This document shows, one piece after another, positions 15,732 to 22,336 of a stretch of DNA of 64,000 nt. Every line of letters begins with the position of its first letter. Position 1 is the stretch's first letter. Source of the stretch: Blautia sp. AF19-10LB (GTDB lineage: Bacteria; Bacillota; Clostridia; Lachnospirales; Lachnospiraceae). The DNA is taken from contig NZ_QTWS01000009.1 in the NCBI RefSeq assembly GCF_003461245.1, positions 1-64,000 on the forward strand, in the 5' to 3' direction. The notes under the pieces were generated by a model. The model was given only the letters and a program-made list of their open reading frames with translations, did not search any database and was not told where the DNA came from. The position numbers were made by a program, and so were the translations under genes.

Positions 15732-17063
15732 TTAGCTGTTGATATCCTCTGCAAGTTCTTTTGCAGCCTGACGGCAGTCTGCCATGACTTTGGCTTCATC
15801 ACATACAAGCACTTCACGGTCTTTCATGAGAACTTTGCCGTTACAGATCGTTGTCTGCACCATGGCACCGTTTACACCGAACAGCAGATGGCTGTTGATA
15901 TTGCCCTCGTTCATAGGAGTCAGCGGATCATAATCAATAACGATCACATCTGCTGCTGCACCTTCCTTAAGTACACCGAGTTCCTTCTTAAAGTAACGGT
16001 TTGCGATCTTTGCATTTCCCTCAAACAGCATCTGTGGAACTTCGCCCCATGCGGCATTCGGGTCACAGAGATGATGTTTGTGAAGGATGTTTGCCACCTT
16101 CCAGGATTCCATCATATCATGGGTGTAGCCATCCGTTCCAAGTCCTGTCAGGATCCCCTTATGTACCAGCTCCATGGTAGGAGGGCATCCGCAGGCATTT
16201 CCCATATTGGATTCCGGATTGTGTACGACCATGGTATCTGTCTCTTTGATCAGATCCATCTCATGCTCATTGATATAGATGCAGTGTCCAAGCAGAGTCT
16301 TCGGACCTAAGATATCCCAGTCATAGAGTCTGTCTACGATACGTTTGCTGTGTTCCTTGAGACACTGGTGAAGATCATAGATCCCCTCAGCCACATGGAT
16401 GTGATAGCCGACTCCGTCCGGCTTTAATTCCCGGCACAGTGCCATTGTCTCATCTGAAATTGTAAAAGATGCATGCATACCCATCATTGCTGCCAGCATA
16501 TCGCTGTCGTCCTGCTTCGCATGTTTGATGAAGTTTACATTCTCCATCACGGATTCCCGGGATTTGTCCATGCCGTCTCTGTCTGAGATCTCATAGCACA
16601 GACAGGTGCGGATACCGAGAGCCTTCGCAGCTTCCTCGATCGCATTCAGAGAACCTGTGATGTGACCAAAGCTTGCATGATGGTCAAATACTGTTGTCAC
16701 ACCGTTCTTGATCGAATCGATGTAAGTTGCATAGGCAGAAAGCTTCGTCTGCTCCAGAGTCAGATGACGGTCAATGTTCCACCACATGCCATCCAGAATA
16801 TCCAGAAATCCCTGTGGGTGGTATCCATTCACGCTCAGTCCTCTGGCAAATGCACTGTAGATATGTTCATGCGCATTGATAAATGCCGGCATGATGATCC
16901 CGCCATGTGCATCGATAAATTCTGCATCAGGATATGCTTTCTTTACTTCATCAGTTACCCCCACCATCTTTATGGTGTTACCATCCATTGCAACTGCACC
17001 ATTCTCAAGCAGTGCACAGGATGCGTCCCTTGTGATCATTCTTCCGTTTCCAACAATCAACAT
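15732..17063 (-). CDS. ssnA: SsnA, putative amidohydrolase/aminohydrolase
   Basis: 443 residues, the length of E. coli SsnA (about 442). An amidohydrolase-superfamily metal enzyme: the N-terminal strand of the composite domain (MLIVGNGRMITRD), then the metal-site motif NAHEHIYSAFARG, HIHVAEGI and GHCIYINEHE, VHNPESNMGNACG, and GTDGYTHDMMES with the final Asp. Relatives include guanine deaminase and chlorohydrolases, so a purine or related heterocycle is the likely substrate, but none has been fixed for SsnA. It is the first gene of the nine-gene cluster, with a roughly 100-base leader and a candidate promoter upstream. The conserved ssnA-ygfK pairing supports the family call. Confidence 0.92.
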   Translation of the reverse strand: MLIVGNGRMITRDASCALLENGAVAMDGNTIKMVGVTDEVKKAYPDAEFIDAHGGIIMPAFINAHEHIYSAFARGLSVNGYHPQGFLDILDGMWWNIDRHLTLEQTKLSAYATYIDSIKNGVTTVFDHHASFGHITGSLNAIEEAAKALGIRTCLCYEISDRDGMDKSRESVMENVNFIKHAKQDDSDMLAAMMGMHASFTISDETMALCRELKPDGVGYHIHVAEGIYDLHQCLKEHSKRIVDRLYDWDILGPKTLLGHCIYINEHEMDLIKETDTMVVHNPESNMGNACGCPPTMELVHKGILTGLGTDGYTHDMMESWKVANILHKHHLCDPNAAWGEVPQMLFEGNAKIANRYFKKELGVLKEGAAADVIVIDYDPLTPMNEGNINSHLLFGVNGAMVQTTICNGKVLMKDREVLVCDEAKVMADCRQAAKELAEDINS

Positions 17064-17174
17064 AAAGATCTCCTCCTTGTCTTGTGAATTTTTTCCAACA
17101 CAGGTTTGTTATCATCCACAGGATTTAGATATTTTATACTAATACTCTATCATATTCTGTATTTTATTTCAACC

Positions 17175-17203
17175 ATAATTCGCAAAATGTTTTTGTTTGT
17201 CAA
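17175..17203 (-). promoter_or_regulatory. Candidate promoter of the ssnA-ygfK-xdh cluster
   Basis: On the minus strand TTGACA (17203-17198) is a perfect -35 box, and AATTAT (17180-17175) lies 17 bases on. The start codon of ssnA is about 110 bases downstream. No riboswitch was recognised in the AT-rich leader. Confidence 0.5.
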
Positions 17204-17249
17204 AAAAATTTTGTATTCAAAAGTAATTTCTCATTTATCCCGGATACAG

Positions 17250-17279
17250 AAAAAGCGGCGAAGCTTTCGCTCCGTCGCT
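17250..17279 (-). terminator. Terminator of the cob operon
   Basis: On the minus strand AGCGACGGAGC and GCTTCGCCGCT form a stem with one mismatch and a G-U pair, capped by a GAAA tetraloop and followed by TTTTTC. It separates the cobalamin operon from the ssnA promoter. Confidence 0.85.
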
Positions 17280-17362
17280 GTCTATCTGATTCTACCATAT
17301 TTTTCTTATAAAAAACAGTACTGTAATAAATTTCTACATCTCAAACCATGTTATCGTTAAAT

Positions 17363-17505
17363 CCGATGCCAATACCCTAACATACCAAACAGATTTGACA
17401 TCGGAAAATAATGTAAACTGATAAATCGATGCTCATACCTTAATATAATCATCCCATCGGGCATCGGAAAATAAAGCAATCCGCCAAACCGATGCATACT
17501 ACTCA
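17363..17505. repeat. 63-bp tandem repeat with internal inverted CGATG/CATCG pairs
   Basis: Three CGATGC blocks start at 17363, 17426 and 17489, exactly 63 bases apart, and two CATCGGAAAATAA blocks start at 17399 and 17462, also 63 apart. Copies 1 and 2 are complete and the third is partial. Each copy can form a CCGATG/CATCGG-type stem. The remainder of the 17064-17550 gap holds the ssnA promoter, the cob terminator and AT-rich sequence. Confidence 0.8.
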
Positions 17506-17550
17506 TAAAAAGAAGGATTGCCTAGAGACAGAGCATGATTACTCTTGCAA

Positions 17551-18150
17551 TTACTTATTTGCAGTGGCAGTGACCTGAGTAAAATGTCGTTCTGCGTCAT
17601 TCCAGTCCCGAAGCTCCAGCTCGACCAGATAGCCGCAGCCGTTTCCGACATGCCACTCATAAAAAGCTTTCTTCGGAAGGGCATACGCTTCCATGATATT
17701 CATGATCGTGCCCCCATGGACCACCAGTGCTGCCTCGGTAATGCCTTCATCTCTACAGGCTTTGAGCACTTCATCAAAACCTTTCAGATTCCTGTCCGCG
17801 CATTCTTCCTTACTCTCGCCTCCCGGAAACGGAAGGGTTCCGTTGCTGTCGATCCATTCCTGATAGTGAGGATTGTCTGAAAGTTCTTTATAGTTTTTGT
17901 TCTCAAATTCTCCAAAATCGCACTCTGCAAGAAGCGGCACTATCCTCTGCTCTCCCTTCGGAAACAGGATCGATGCGGTTTCCCTGCAGCGTTTCAGAGG
18001 GCTTACAAACAGAGCCTGTACGGCAGGATAAGTAAATTTCTCCAGTAATTTCCGTCCCTCCTCACAGAGAGGTTCATCTGTCACTCCAATATATCTCTGG
18101 TGGCTGTTTCCCTCCGTCATTCCATGGCGGACAAACCATAACTTAAGCAT
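17551..18150 (-). CDS. cobC: Histidine phosphatase family protein, likely alpha-ribazole phosphatase
   Basis: 199 residues of the histidine phosphatase superfamily. The catalytic motif LWFVRHGMTEGN is at residues 4-15. The second His lies in VVHGGTIMNI, and VSPLKRCRETA supplies the Arg. CobC removes the 5' phosphate from alpha-ribazole phosphate (or adenosylcobalamin phosphate) in the last steps of B12 nucleotide-loop assembly. The family is broad and the sequence alone does not fix the substrate; the call rests on its being the last gene of a cobT-cobU-cobS operon, overlapping the short CobU-like gene by 8 bases. The C-terminal 25 residues are variable. Confidence 0.8.
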   Translation of the reverse strand: MLKLWFVRHGMTEGNSHQRYIGVTDEPLCEEGRKLLEKFTYPAVQALFVSPLKRCRETASILFPKGEQRIVPLLAECDFGEFENKNYKELSDNPHYQEWIDSNGTLPFPGGESKEECADRNLKGFDEVLKACRDEGITEAALVVHGGTIMNIMEAYALPKKAFYEWHVGNGCGYLVELELRDWNDAERHFTQVTATANK

Positions 18151-18523
18151 CCTTGATCACCGTCCCGATCCCGCAGGCAACTCTCGTTACCCGGTGGCTG
18201 TATGCTGCCAGTTTCGTGCAGATCCTGCCGACCGCCTCACGGTAGGCGCGGTCAAACGCATCGATCGGCACAACGCCATAACCAACTTCGTCTGATACCA
18301 GGATCAGATCCGGATTTACACGGATCAGGTCTTCGGCAAGGCTGCTGATATCGTTTCCTGCTTTCATTTCTTTTCGGATATATTCATGAAATCCCATGAC
18401 ACCTTCTGCATGGGAAAGGCTCTCCCAGTCTGCCTGTGCCCCGTTTATCCATGTTACATCTGGATGATCTTTTTCTGCCAGGGTGCTTTTTCCCTGAAAA
18501 GCCCCTCCAATTATTATTTCCAT
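18143..18523 (-). CDS. Short CobU-like P-loop protein
   Basis: 126 residues. The start has a P-loop, IIGGAFQGKSTLAEK, and the end (LVSDEVGYGVVPIDAFDRAYREAVGR) matches the end of CobU, where NEVG-GVVP is typical. The central region that carries the guanylylated His of full CobU (about 183 residues) is much reduced. It could be a kinase-only relative or a protein with another nucleotide-dependent role in the same pathway. It sits between cobS and the phosphatase gene, in the same operon as a full-length cobU, so it is a diverged second copy rather than the main enzyme. Confidence 0.75.
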   Translation of the reverse strand: MEIIIGGAFQGKSTLAEKDHPDVTWINGAQADWESLSHAEGVMGFHEYIRKEMKAGNDISSLAEDLIRVNPDLILVSDEVGYGVVPIDAFDRAYREAVGRICTKLAAYSHRVTRVACGIGTVIKDA

Positions 18524-18534
18524 ACTCTACACTC

Positions 18535-19311
18535 CTATATCGGATAAACTACCGTCAGGATTGCCAGTGCAAGTACCATCCATGCCTCACAGAGACACAG
18601 GAAATACCCCGACAGATCCCCGGTCGTTCCTCCAAAATATTTCATCGCCTTATGTTTATAAAAAAGAGAAACAAGCACAGCCGTCACAAAAGTCACTGCT
18701 CCCCATACCGGCTGGATCAGAAGCATCAAAGCCGCCAGAAGCACGAGATAAACGATCAGTGTATTTCGAACCGTGGTATCCTGTGCCTTGCGTGAAAACT
18801 CTGCCACTGTGCCGCCGGCGTTGGCTTTTGGCAGGGTGATCACACCGAGTCCGGAAAAACATCTCGATACTACATAGCCAAGTGCGATAAGTTTCATCGC
18901 TGTCCAGTCACCCGTGATCTGGCTGAATCCGCCATACAGAACCAGGAAATACACGCATGCTGTGATCACGGCAAATGCACCCGCATGGGAATCTTTGAGG
19001 ATCTCCAGACGTTTTTCACGGTCTCTCCAGGAACTTAAGGCATCTGAAGTGTCCAGAAGCCCGTCTACATGGATCCCGCCCGTCACAAGGACTGGAACCA
19101 GGATCAGCGCCATTGCCATAAAGCCTGTACCAAATCCAAAGTACTCTCCCAGCCAGCTTACTCCCAACGTGAGGAGGCCTGCTGCTGCTCCTACAAATGG
19201 AAAAAAGCACAGCATATAGCGCATGTTTTCCTCTGTCCACTCTGCCTGTGGCATGGGAATCTTGGAAAACATGGCAAATGCGATCTTAAAACTATTCCAC
19301 AGACTTTTCAT
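18535..19311 (-). CDS. cobS: Adenosylcobinamide-GDP ribazoletransferase (cobalamin synthase)
   Basis: 258 residues, an integral membrane protein with several hydrophobic segments and the family motifs GGIHVDGLLDTSDAL with metal-binding Asp residues near 80-95, LKDSHAGAFAV, and the later VVSRC. CobS joins adenosylcobinamide-GDP with alpha-ribazole (or its phosphate) to complete the cobalamin nucleotide loop at the membrane. The start at 19311 overlaps the end of cobU by 20 bases. With cobT and cobU it forms the standard late B12 assembly set, so this organism can remodel or complete corrinoids; upstream corrin-ring genes are not in the window. Confidence 0.93.
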   Translation of the reverse strand: MKSLWNSFKIAFAMFSKIPMPQAEWTEENMRYMLCFFPFVGAAAGLLTLGVSWLGEYFGFGTGFMAMALILVPVLVTGGIHVDGLLDTSDALSSWRDREKRLEILKDSHAGAFAVITACVYFLVLYGGFSQITGDWTAMKLIALGYVVSRCFSGLGVITLPKANAGGTVAEFSRKAQDTTVRNTLIVYLVLLAALMLLIQPVWGAVTFVTAVLVSLFYKHKAMKYFGGTTGDLSGYFLCLCEAWMVLALAILTVVYPI

Positions 19312-19843
19312 GGTAAGTGCCTCCTTTTGATTTCTTGTGATAGACAGGGATTCCGTAAACTACTTCCACGACCTCATCCGCAAGATGTGCAAGCTCCTGG
19401 TTGATCTTTCCCAGATATTTCTGGTAAGTTTCCGTCTCTCCCTCATAGGAAGCCGCCTCCGAAAAGATCTCATTCGTGACGATCACCAGATTCCCCGCCT
19501 GGGCAAGAAGAGACTTCACACCTTTGAGGATCTCCTGGACTGTCCGCTCATGTGCTCCGTTTTCCTGGAACATTTCATTGGCAACAAGATTCGACATGCA
19601 TTCCAGAAGGACAGTACTGCCCTTTGAAACTCTTACCTGTGCAAGATCGGTGTAGCATTCAATGGTCTCAAACCCCTTGCCGCTTCGCATATTCCGATGG
19701 CGCTGCACTCTTTTTTTGCTCTCTTCATCAAAAGGGAACATCGTAGCGATATAGACTCTCTCCGCTTCGCCAAAAGATACGACCTGATCTTCCGCAAAGG
19801 CAGATTTCCCGCTTCCGCTGCCTCCTGTTACAAGAATCATCAT
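19292..19843 (-). CDS. cobU: Bifunctional adenosylcobinamide kinase / adenosylcobinamide-phosphate guanylyltransferase
   Basis: 183 residues, the expected size. The P-loop MILVTGGSGSGKSAFAED starts the protein. RVYIATMFPFDEESKKRVQRHR contains the His that carries GMP during guanylyl transfer, and TVLLECMSNLVANEMF and IVTNEIF follow. The enzyme phosphorylates adenosylcobinamide and then attaches GMP, giving the substrate of CobS. The start lies 2 bases after the cobT stop and the 3' end overlaps cobS, so the genes are translationally coupled. All catalytic regions appear intact, in contrast to the short CobU-like protein two genes downstream. Confidence 0.93.
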   Translation of the reverse strand: MMILVTGGSGSGKSAFAEDQVVSFGEAERVYIATMFPFDEESKKRVQRHRNMRSGKGFETIECYTDLAQVRVSKGSTVLLECMSNLVANEMFQENGAHERTVQEILKGVKSLLAQAGNLVIVTNEIFSEAASYEGETETYQKYLGKINQELAHLADEVVEVVYGIPVYHKKSKGGTYHEKSVE

Positions 19844-19845
19844 AC

Positions 19846-20898
19846 TCAGACAAGCTCCTCATACTGTTCTACATGAATGTCATCAAACGTGCTCATAGAC
19901 TGATAAACTGCGGTTCCCATATCAAGGAACGGGAACAGGGCAACAGCACCGCTGCCTTCTCCAAGGCACATGTCACCGTGGATCACAGCTTCTTTGCCAA
20001 GAGCCTCTAGGATCAGATGGGCAGCCGGTTCCTTGGATACATGGGAAGCGATCATATAGTCACCTACGGTCGGGCAGATTCGCTGCGCGATCAGGGCTGC
20101 CACACAGGAGATAAATCCATCGATCACAACCGGAACACTAAAGGCAGCACCGCCGATAAATACGCCTGCCATACCTGCAATGTCCAGACCACCGACTTTT
20201 GCAAGGACATCGATCGCATCCTTCGGGTCCGGCTGGTGTTTGTCGATCGCTTTTTTGATCGCGGTGATCTTGCGGTTCAGACCATCGCTGGAAAGACCTG
20301 CGCCGCGTCCTGTCATCTCCTCCACCGGACGGTCAAGAAGAACAGATGCAACAGCACTACTGGTCGTAGTATTTCCGATTCCCATCTCTCCTGTTGCAAG
20401 AAGACCGTATCCCTTCTCTTTGAGTCTTGACACCATCTCGATCCCCGCCTCGATCCCTTTCACTGTTTCTTCTCTTGTCATTGCCGGTTCTTTGACCATA
20501 TTTCTGGTACCCATGGCAACTTTGAGATCTGTCGGGACTTTGGTATCTACCGCCATTCCAACATCCACCGGATAAACATCTGTTCCGCACTGACGGCACA
20601 TCGTGCAGGCAGAAGTATCGCCTGTCAGGAAATTCTCTGCAACGATCGCGGTCACTTCCTGTCCTGTCTGTGTCACGCCTTCCTCTACCACACCGTTGTC
20701 TGCACACATCGCAACCAGGGCACGTTTCTTAAGGTTCATATCCGGGCTTCCTGTGATGCCCGCGATCTGAACGACCAGATCTTCCATCTTTCCAAGAGAA
20801 TGCAGTGGTTTAGCGATACTGTCCCATCTCTTTCTGGAAATTTCCATTGCTTTTTCATCCAGTGGATGAATCTTCTGAAGTGTTTCTTCTAATGTCAT
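19846..20898 (-). CDS. cobT: Nicotinate-nucleotide-dimethylbenzimidazole phosphoribosyltransferase
   Basis: 350 residues. Family motifs: WDSIAKPLHSLGKMEDL at the start, ALVAMCADNGVVEEGVTQTG, GEMGIGNTTTSSAV near residue 175, and MCLGEGSGAVALFPFLD near 315 with the catalytic Glu. CobT transfers phosphoribose from nicotinate mononucleotide to the lower-ligand base, giving alpha-ribazole phosphate (or an analogue made from purines or phenols in gut anaerobes). It is the first gene of the cob operon. Only 35 bases separate it from gtrA, leaving no room for a cobalamin riboswitch, so the operon may be read from the glycosylation genes upstream or from a short promoter. Confidence 0.94.
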   Translation of the reverse strand: MTLEETLQKIHPLDEKAMEISRKRWDSIAKPLHSLGKMEDLVVQIAGITGSPDMNLKKRALVAMCADNGVVEEGVTQTGQEVTAIVAENFLTGDTSACTMCRQCGTDVYPVDVGMAVDTKVPTDLKVAMGTRNMVKEPAMTREETVKGIEAGIEMVSRLKEKGYGLLATGEMGIGNTTTSSAVASVLLDRPVEEMTGRGAGLSSDGLNRKITAIKKAIDKHQPDPKDAIDVLAKVGGLDIAGMAGVFIGGAAFSVPVVIDGFISCVAALIAQRICPTVGDYMIASHVSKEPAAHLILEALGKEAVIHGDMCLGEGSGAVALFPFLDMGTAVYQSMSTFDDIHVEQYEELV

Positions 20899-20933
20899 TT
20901 CTGAAATCCCCCAATCGTATATTTAAGACCAGA

Positions 20934-21356
20934 TTATTTTTTTCCTGTTGTAAAAATAAAAAACTTGCTGAATATGTAATTTAAAGCGAGAACGATAAAC
21001 TGTGTGATGAATTTTCCCACCATGTCGTTCATTTTGCAGACTTCGACGAGGAGCCACACACCGCCGACCTCGATCACCATTGTCACAAGGCGCGCGCTGA
21101 TAAATTTGCAGAACGGTCTGAAATGGTCTCTAAGTGTCTCGCATTTGTCCTGAAATACAAATCTGGAATTAACGACATAGGCGAACAGGATCGCTGTGAT
21201 AATCGAGATCAGATTTGCAATATTCAGCTCCAGTCCACATTTACGGAGTACAAAAAAGCAGACCAGATTGACCAGGGTCGTGCATCCTCCAAAAAATACA
21301 TATCGGATCACATCGTTCTGGTAAAAACGCAGGATCATATCTTTTAGTTTCTTCAT
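20934..21356 (-). CDS. GtrA-family membrane protein
   Basis: About 140 residues with four hydrophobic segments, the GtrA/GtcA pattern: FFGGCTTLVNLVCFFVLRK at the start, then YVVNSRFVFQD and FSKFFIF, the usual closing motif. GtrA-like proteins are thought to flip polyprenyl-phosphate sugars across the membrane. The second ATG (21356) gives better spacing to GGAG than 21362. It ends a three-gene run with a CsbB-like glycosyltransferase and a YfhO-like protein. That trio matches the known three-component systems that decorate teichoic or lipoteichoic acid in Firmicutes; the sugar and acceptor here are unknown. Confidence 0.9.
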   Translation of the reverse strand: MKKLKDMILRFYQNDVIRYVFFGGCTTLVNLVCFFVLRKCGLELNIANLISIITAILFAYVVNSRFVFQDKCETLRDHFRPFCKFISARLVTMVIEVGGVWLLVEVCKMNDMVGKFITQFIVLALNYIFSKFFIFTTGKK

Positions 21357-21368
21357 AATCATTTGCTC

Positions 21369-22331
21369 CTATCTTCCATCGTGTCTGGCAGTCTCTGAAA
21401 CGTCTTCTCCACCACGCATGATCCTGGAAACGATATAACGCGGACGGCGCTTGACTTCCTCATAGATCTTGGCGATATAGTATCCGATGATGCCAAGACT
21501 CAGCATGATCGCGCTGCCGATCAGAAGAAGCACGAGAAGCGTCGTTGTGTATCCTTCCACTGCATGACCAGAGAAATACTGCACCAGGGAATAAATGATC
21601 AGAAGCAGTGAACCAAGAAAACAGATTCCACCTGCCACCGTCACAAACTGAAGCGGCAATGTTGTGAACGCCACGATATTGGTAAATGCATATTTGACCA
21701 GTGACCAGGTAGACCACTTGGACTCTCCCGCTTCTCTCTCCCGTACCTCAAACTCTACAGATGTCGTCCTGAATCCCACCCAAGATGAAGTTGCACGGAA
21801 AAACATATTCCGCTCCGGCATCGCAAGGATATTATCCACCACCTGCCGGTCCATCATCTTGAAATCGGAAGCGTTCTGCATATTTACGCCTGTCACTTTG
21901 GACATGATGCCATAGAAAAAGCCTGCGCTTTCTTTGTGCAGAAAACTTTCTCTGCCACGGCTTTTCTTGACGCCCTCGATCACTTCATACCCCTGTTTCC
22001 AGAGTGCGTACATTTCTATCAGTGTTTCCGGCGGGTGCTGGAGGTCGCAGTCCATAACAGCGACCACATCTCCGGATGCCTGCGCCATTCCTGCAAAAAC
22101 TGCCGCTTCTTTCCCGAAATTTCTGGAAAAACGCACACCGAGAACTGCCGGGTCTTTGTGACCCGCCTTAAGGATCTCTTCCCAGGTATTGTCGCTGGAA
22201 CCGTCATTTACCAGAACCAGTTCGTAGGGAATTCCTGCTCCTTCCAGTACTTCCCGAAGAACCCTGCAGGTTTTTCCTATCATAAGTCCCTCATTATAAG
22301 CCGGAAGCACAACTGACAGCATATTCTTCAT
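21369..22331 (-). CDS. Glycosyltransferase family 2, polyprenyl-phosphate sugar synthase-like (CsbB type)
   Basis: About 320 residues. The GT2 domain has LSVVLPAYNEGLMIGKT, ELVLVNDGSSDNTWEEI, VAVMDCDLQHPPE with the metal-binding Asp pair, and FRATSSWVGF. Two C-terminal transmembrane helices follow (about residues 230-300), as in CsbB/YkcC-type enzymes that load a sugar onto undecaprenyl phosphate. I chose ATG 22331, because GAGG precedes it inside the end of the YfhO gene and the earlier in-frame start lies inside that coding region. The product is probably flipped by the GtrA protein and used by the YfhO-like transferase. Confidence 0.92.
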   Translation of the reverse strand: MKNMLSVVLPAYNEGLMIGKTCRVLREVLEGAGIPYELVLVNDGSSDNTWEEILKAGHKDPAVLGVRFSRNFGKEAAVFAGMAQASGDVVAVMDCDLQHPPETLIEMYALWKQGYEVIEGVKKSRGRESFLHKESAGFFYGIMSKVTGVNMQNASDFKMMDRQVVDNILAMPERNMFFRATSSWVGFRTTSVEFEVREREAGESKWSTWSLVKYAFTNIVAFTTLPLQFVTVAGGICFLGSLLLIIYSLVQYFSGHAVEGYTTTLLVLLLIGSAIMLSLGIIGYYIAKIYEEVKRRPRYIVSRIMRGGEDVSETARHDGR

Positions 22332-22336
22332 GATTT

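Noticed and set aside
17064..17250. Purine, xanthine or molybdenum-cofactor riboswitch upstream of ssnA
   Set aside because: The leader is AT-rich without the conserved joints or loop motifs of the known classes.
17363..17505. CRISPR array
   Set aside because: Just over two copies, with whole-unit similarity instead of identical repeats with unique spacers, and no cas genes.
20899..20933. Cobalamin riboswitch upstream of cobT
   Set aside because: Only 35 bases are available, far too short.
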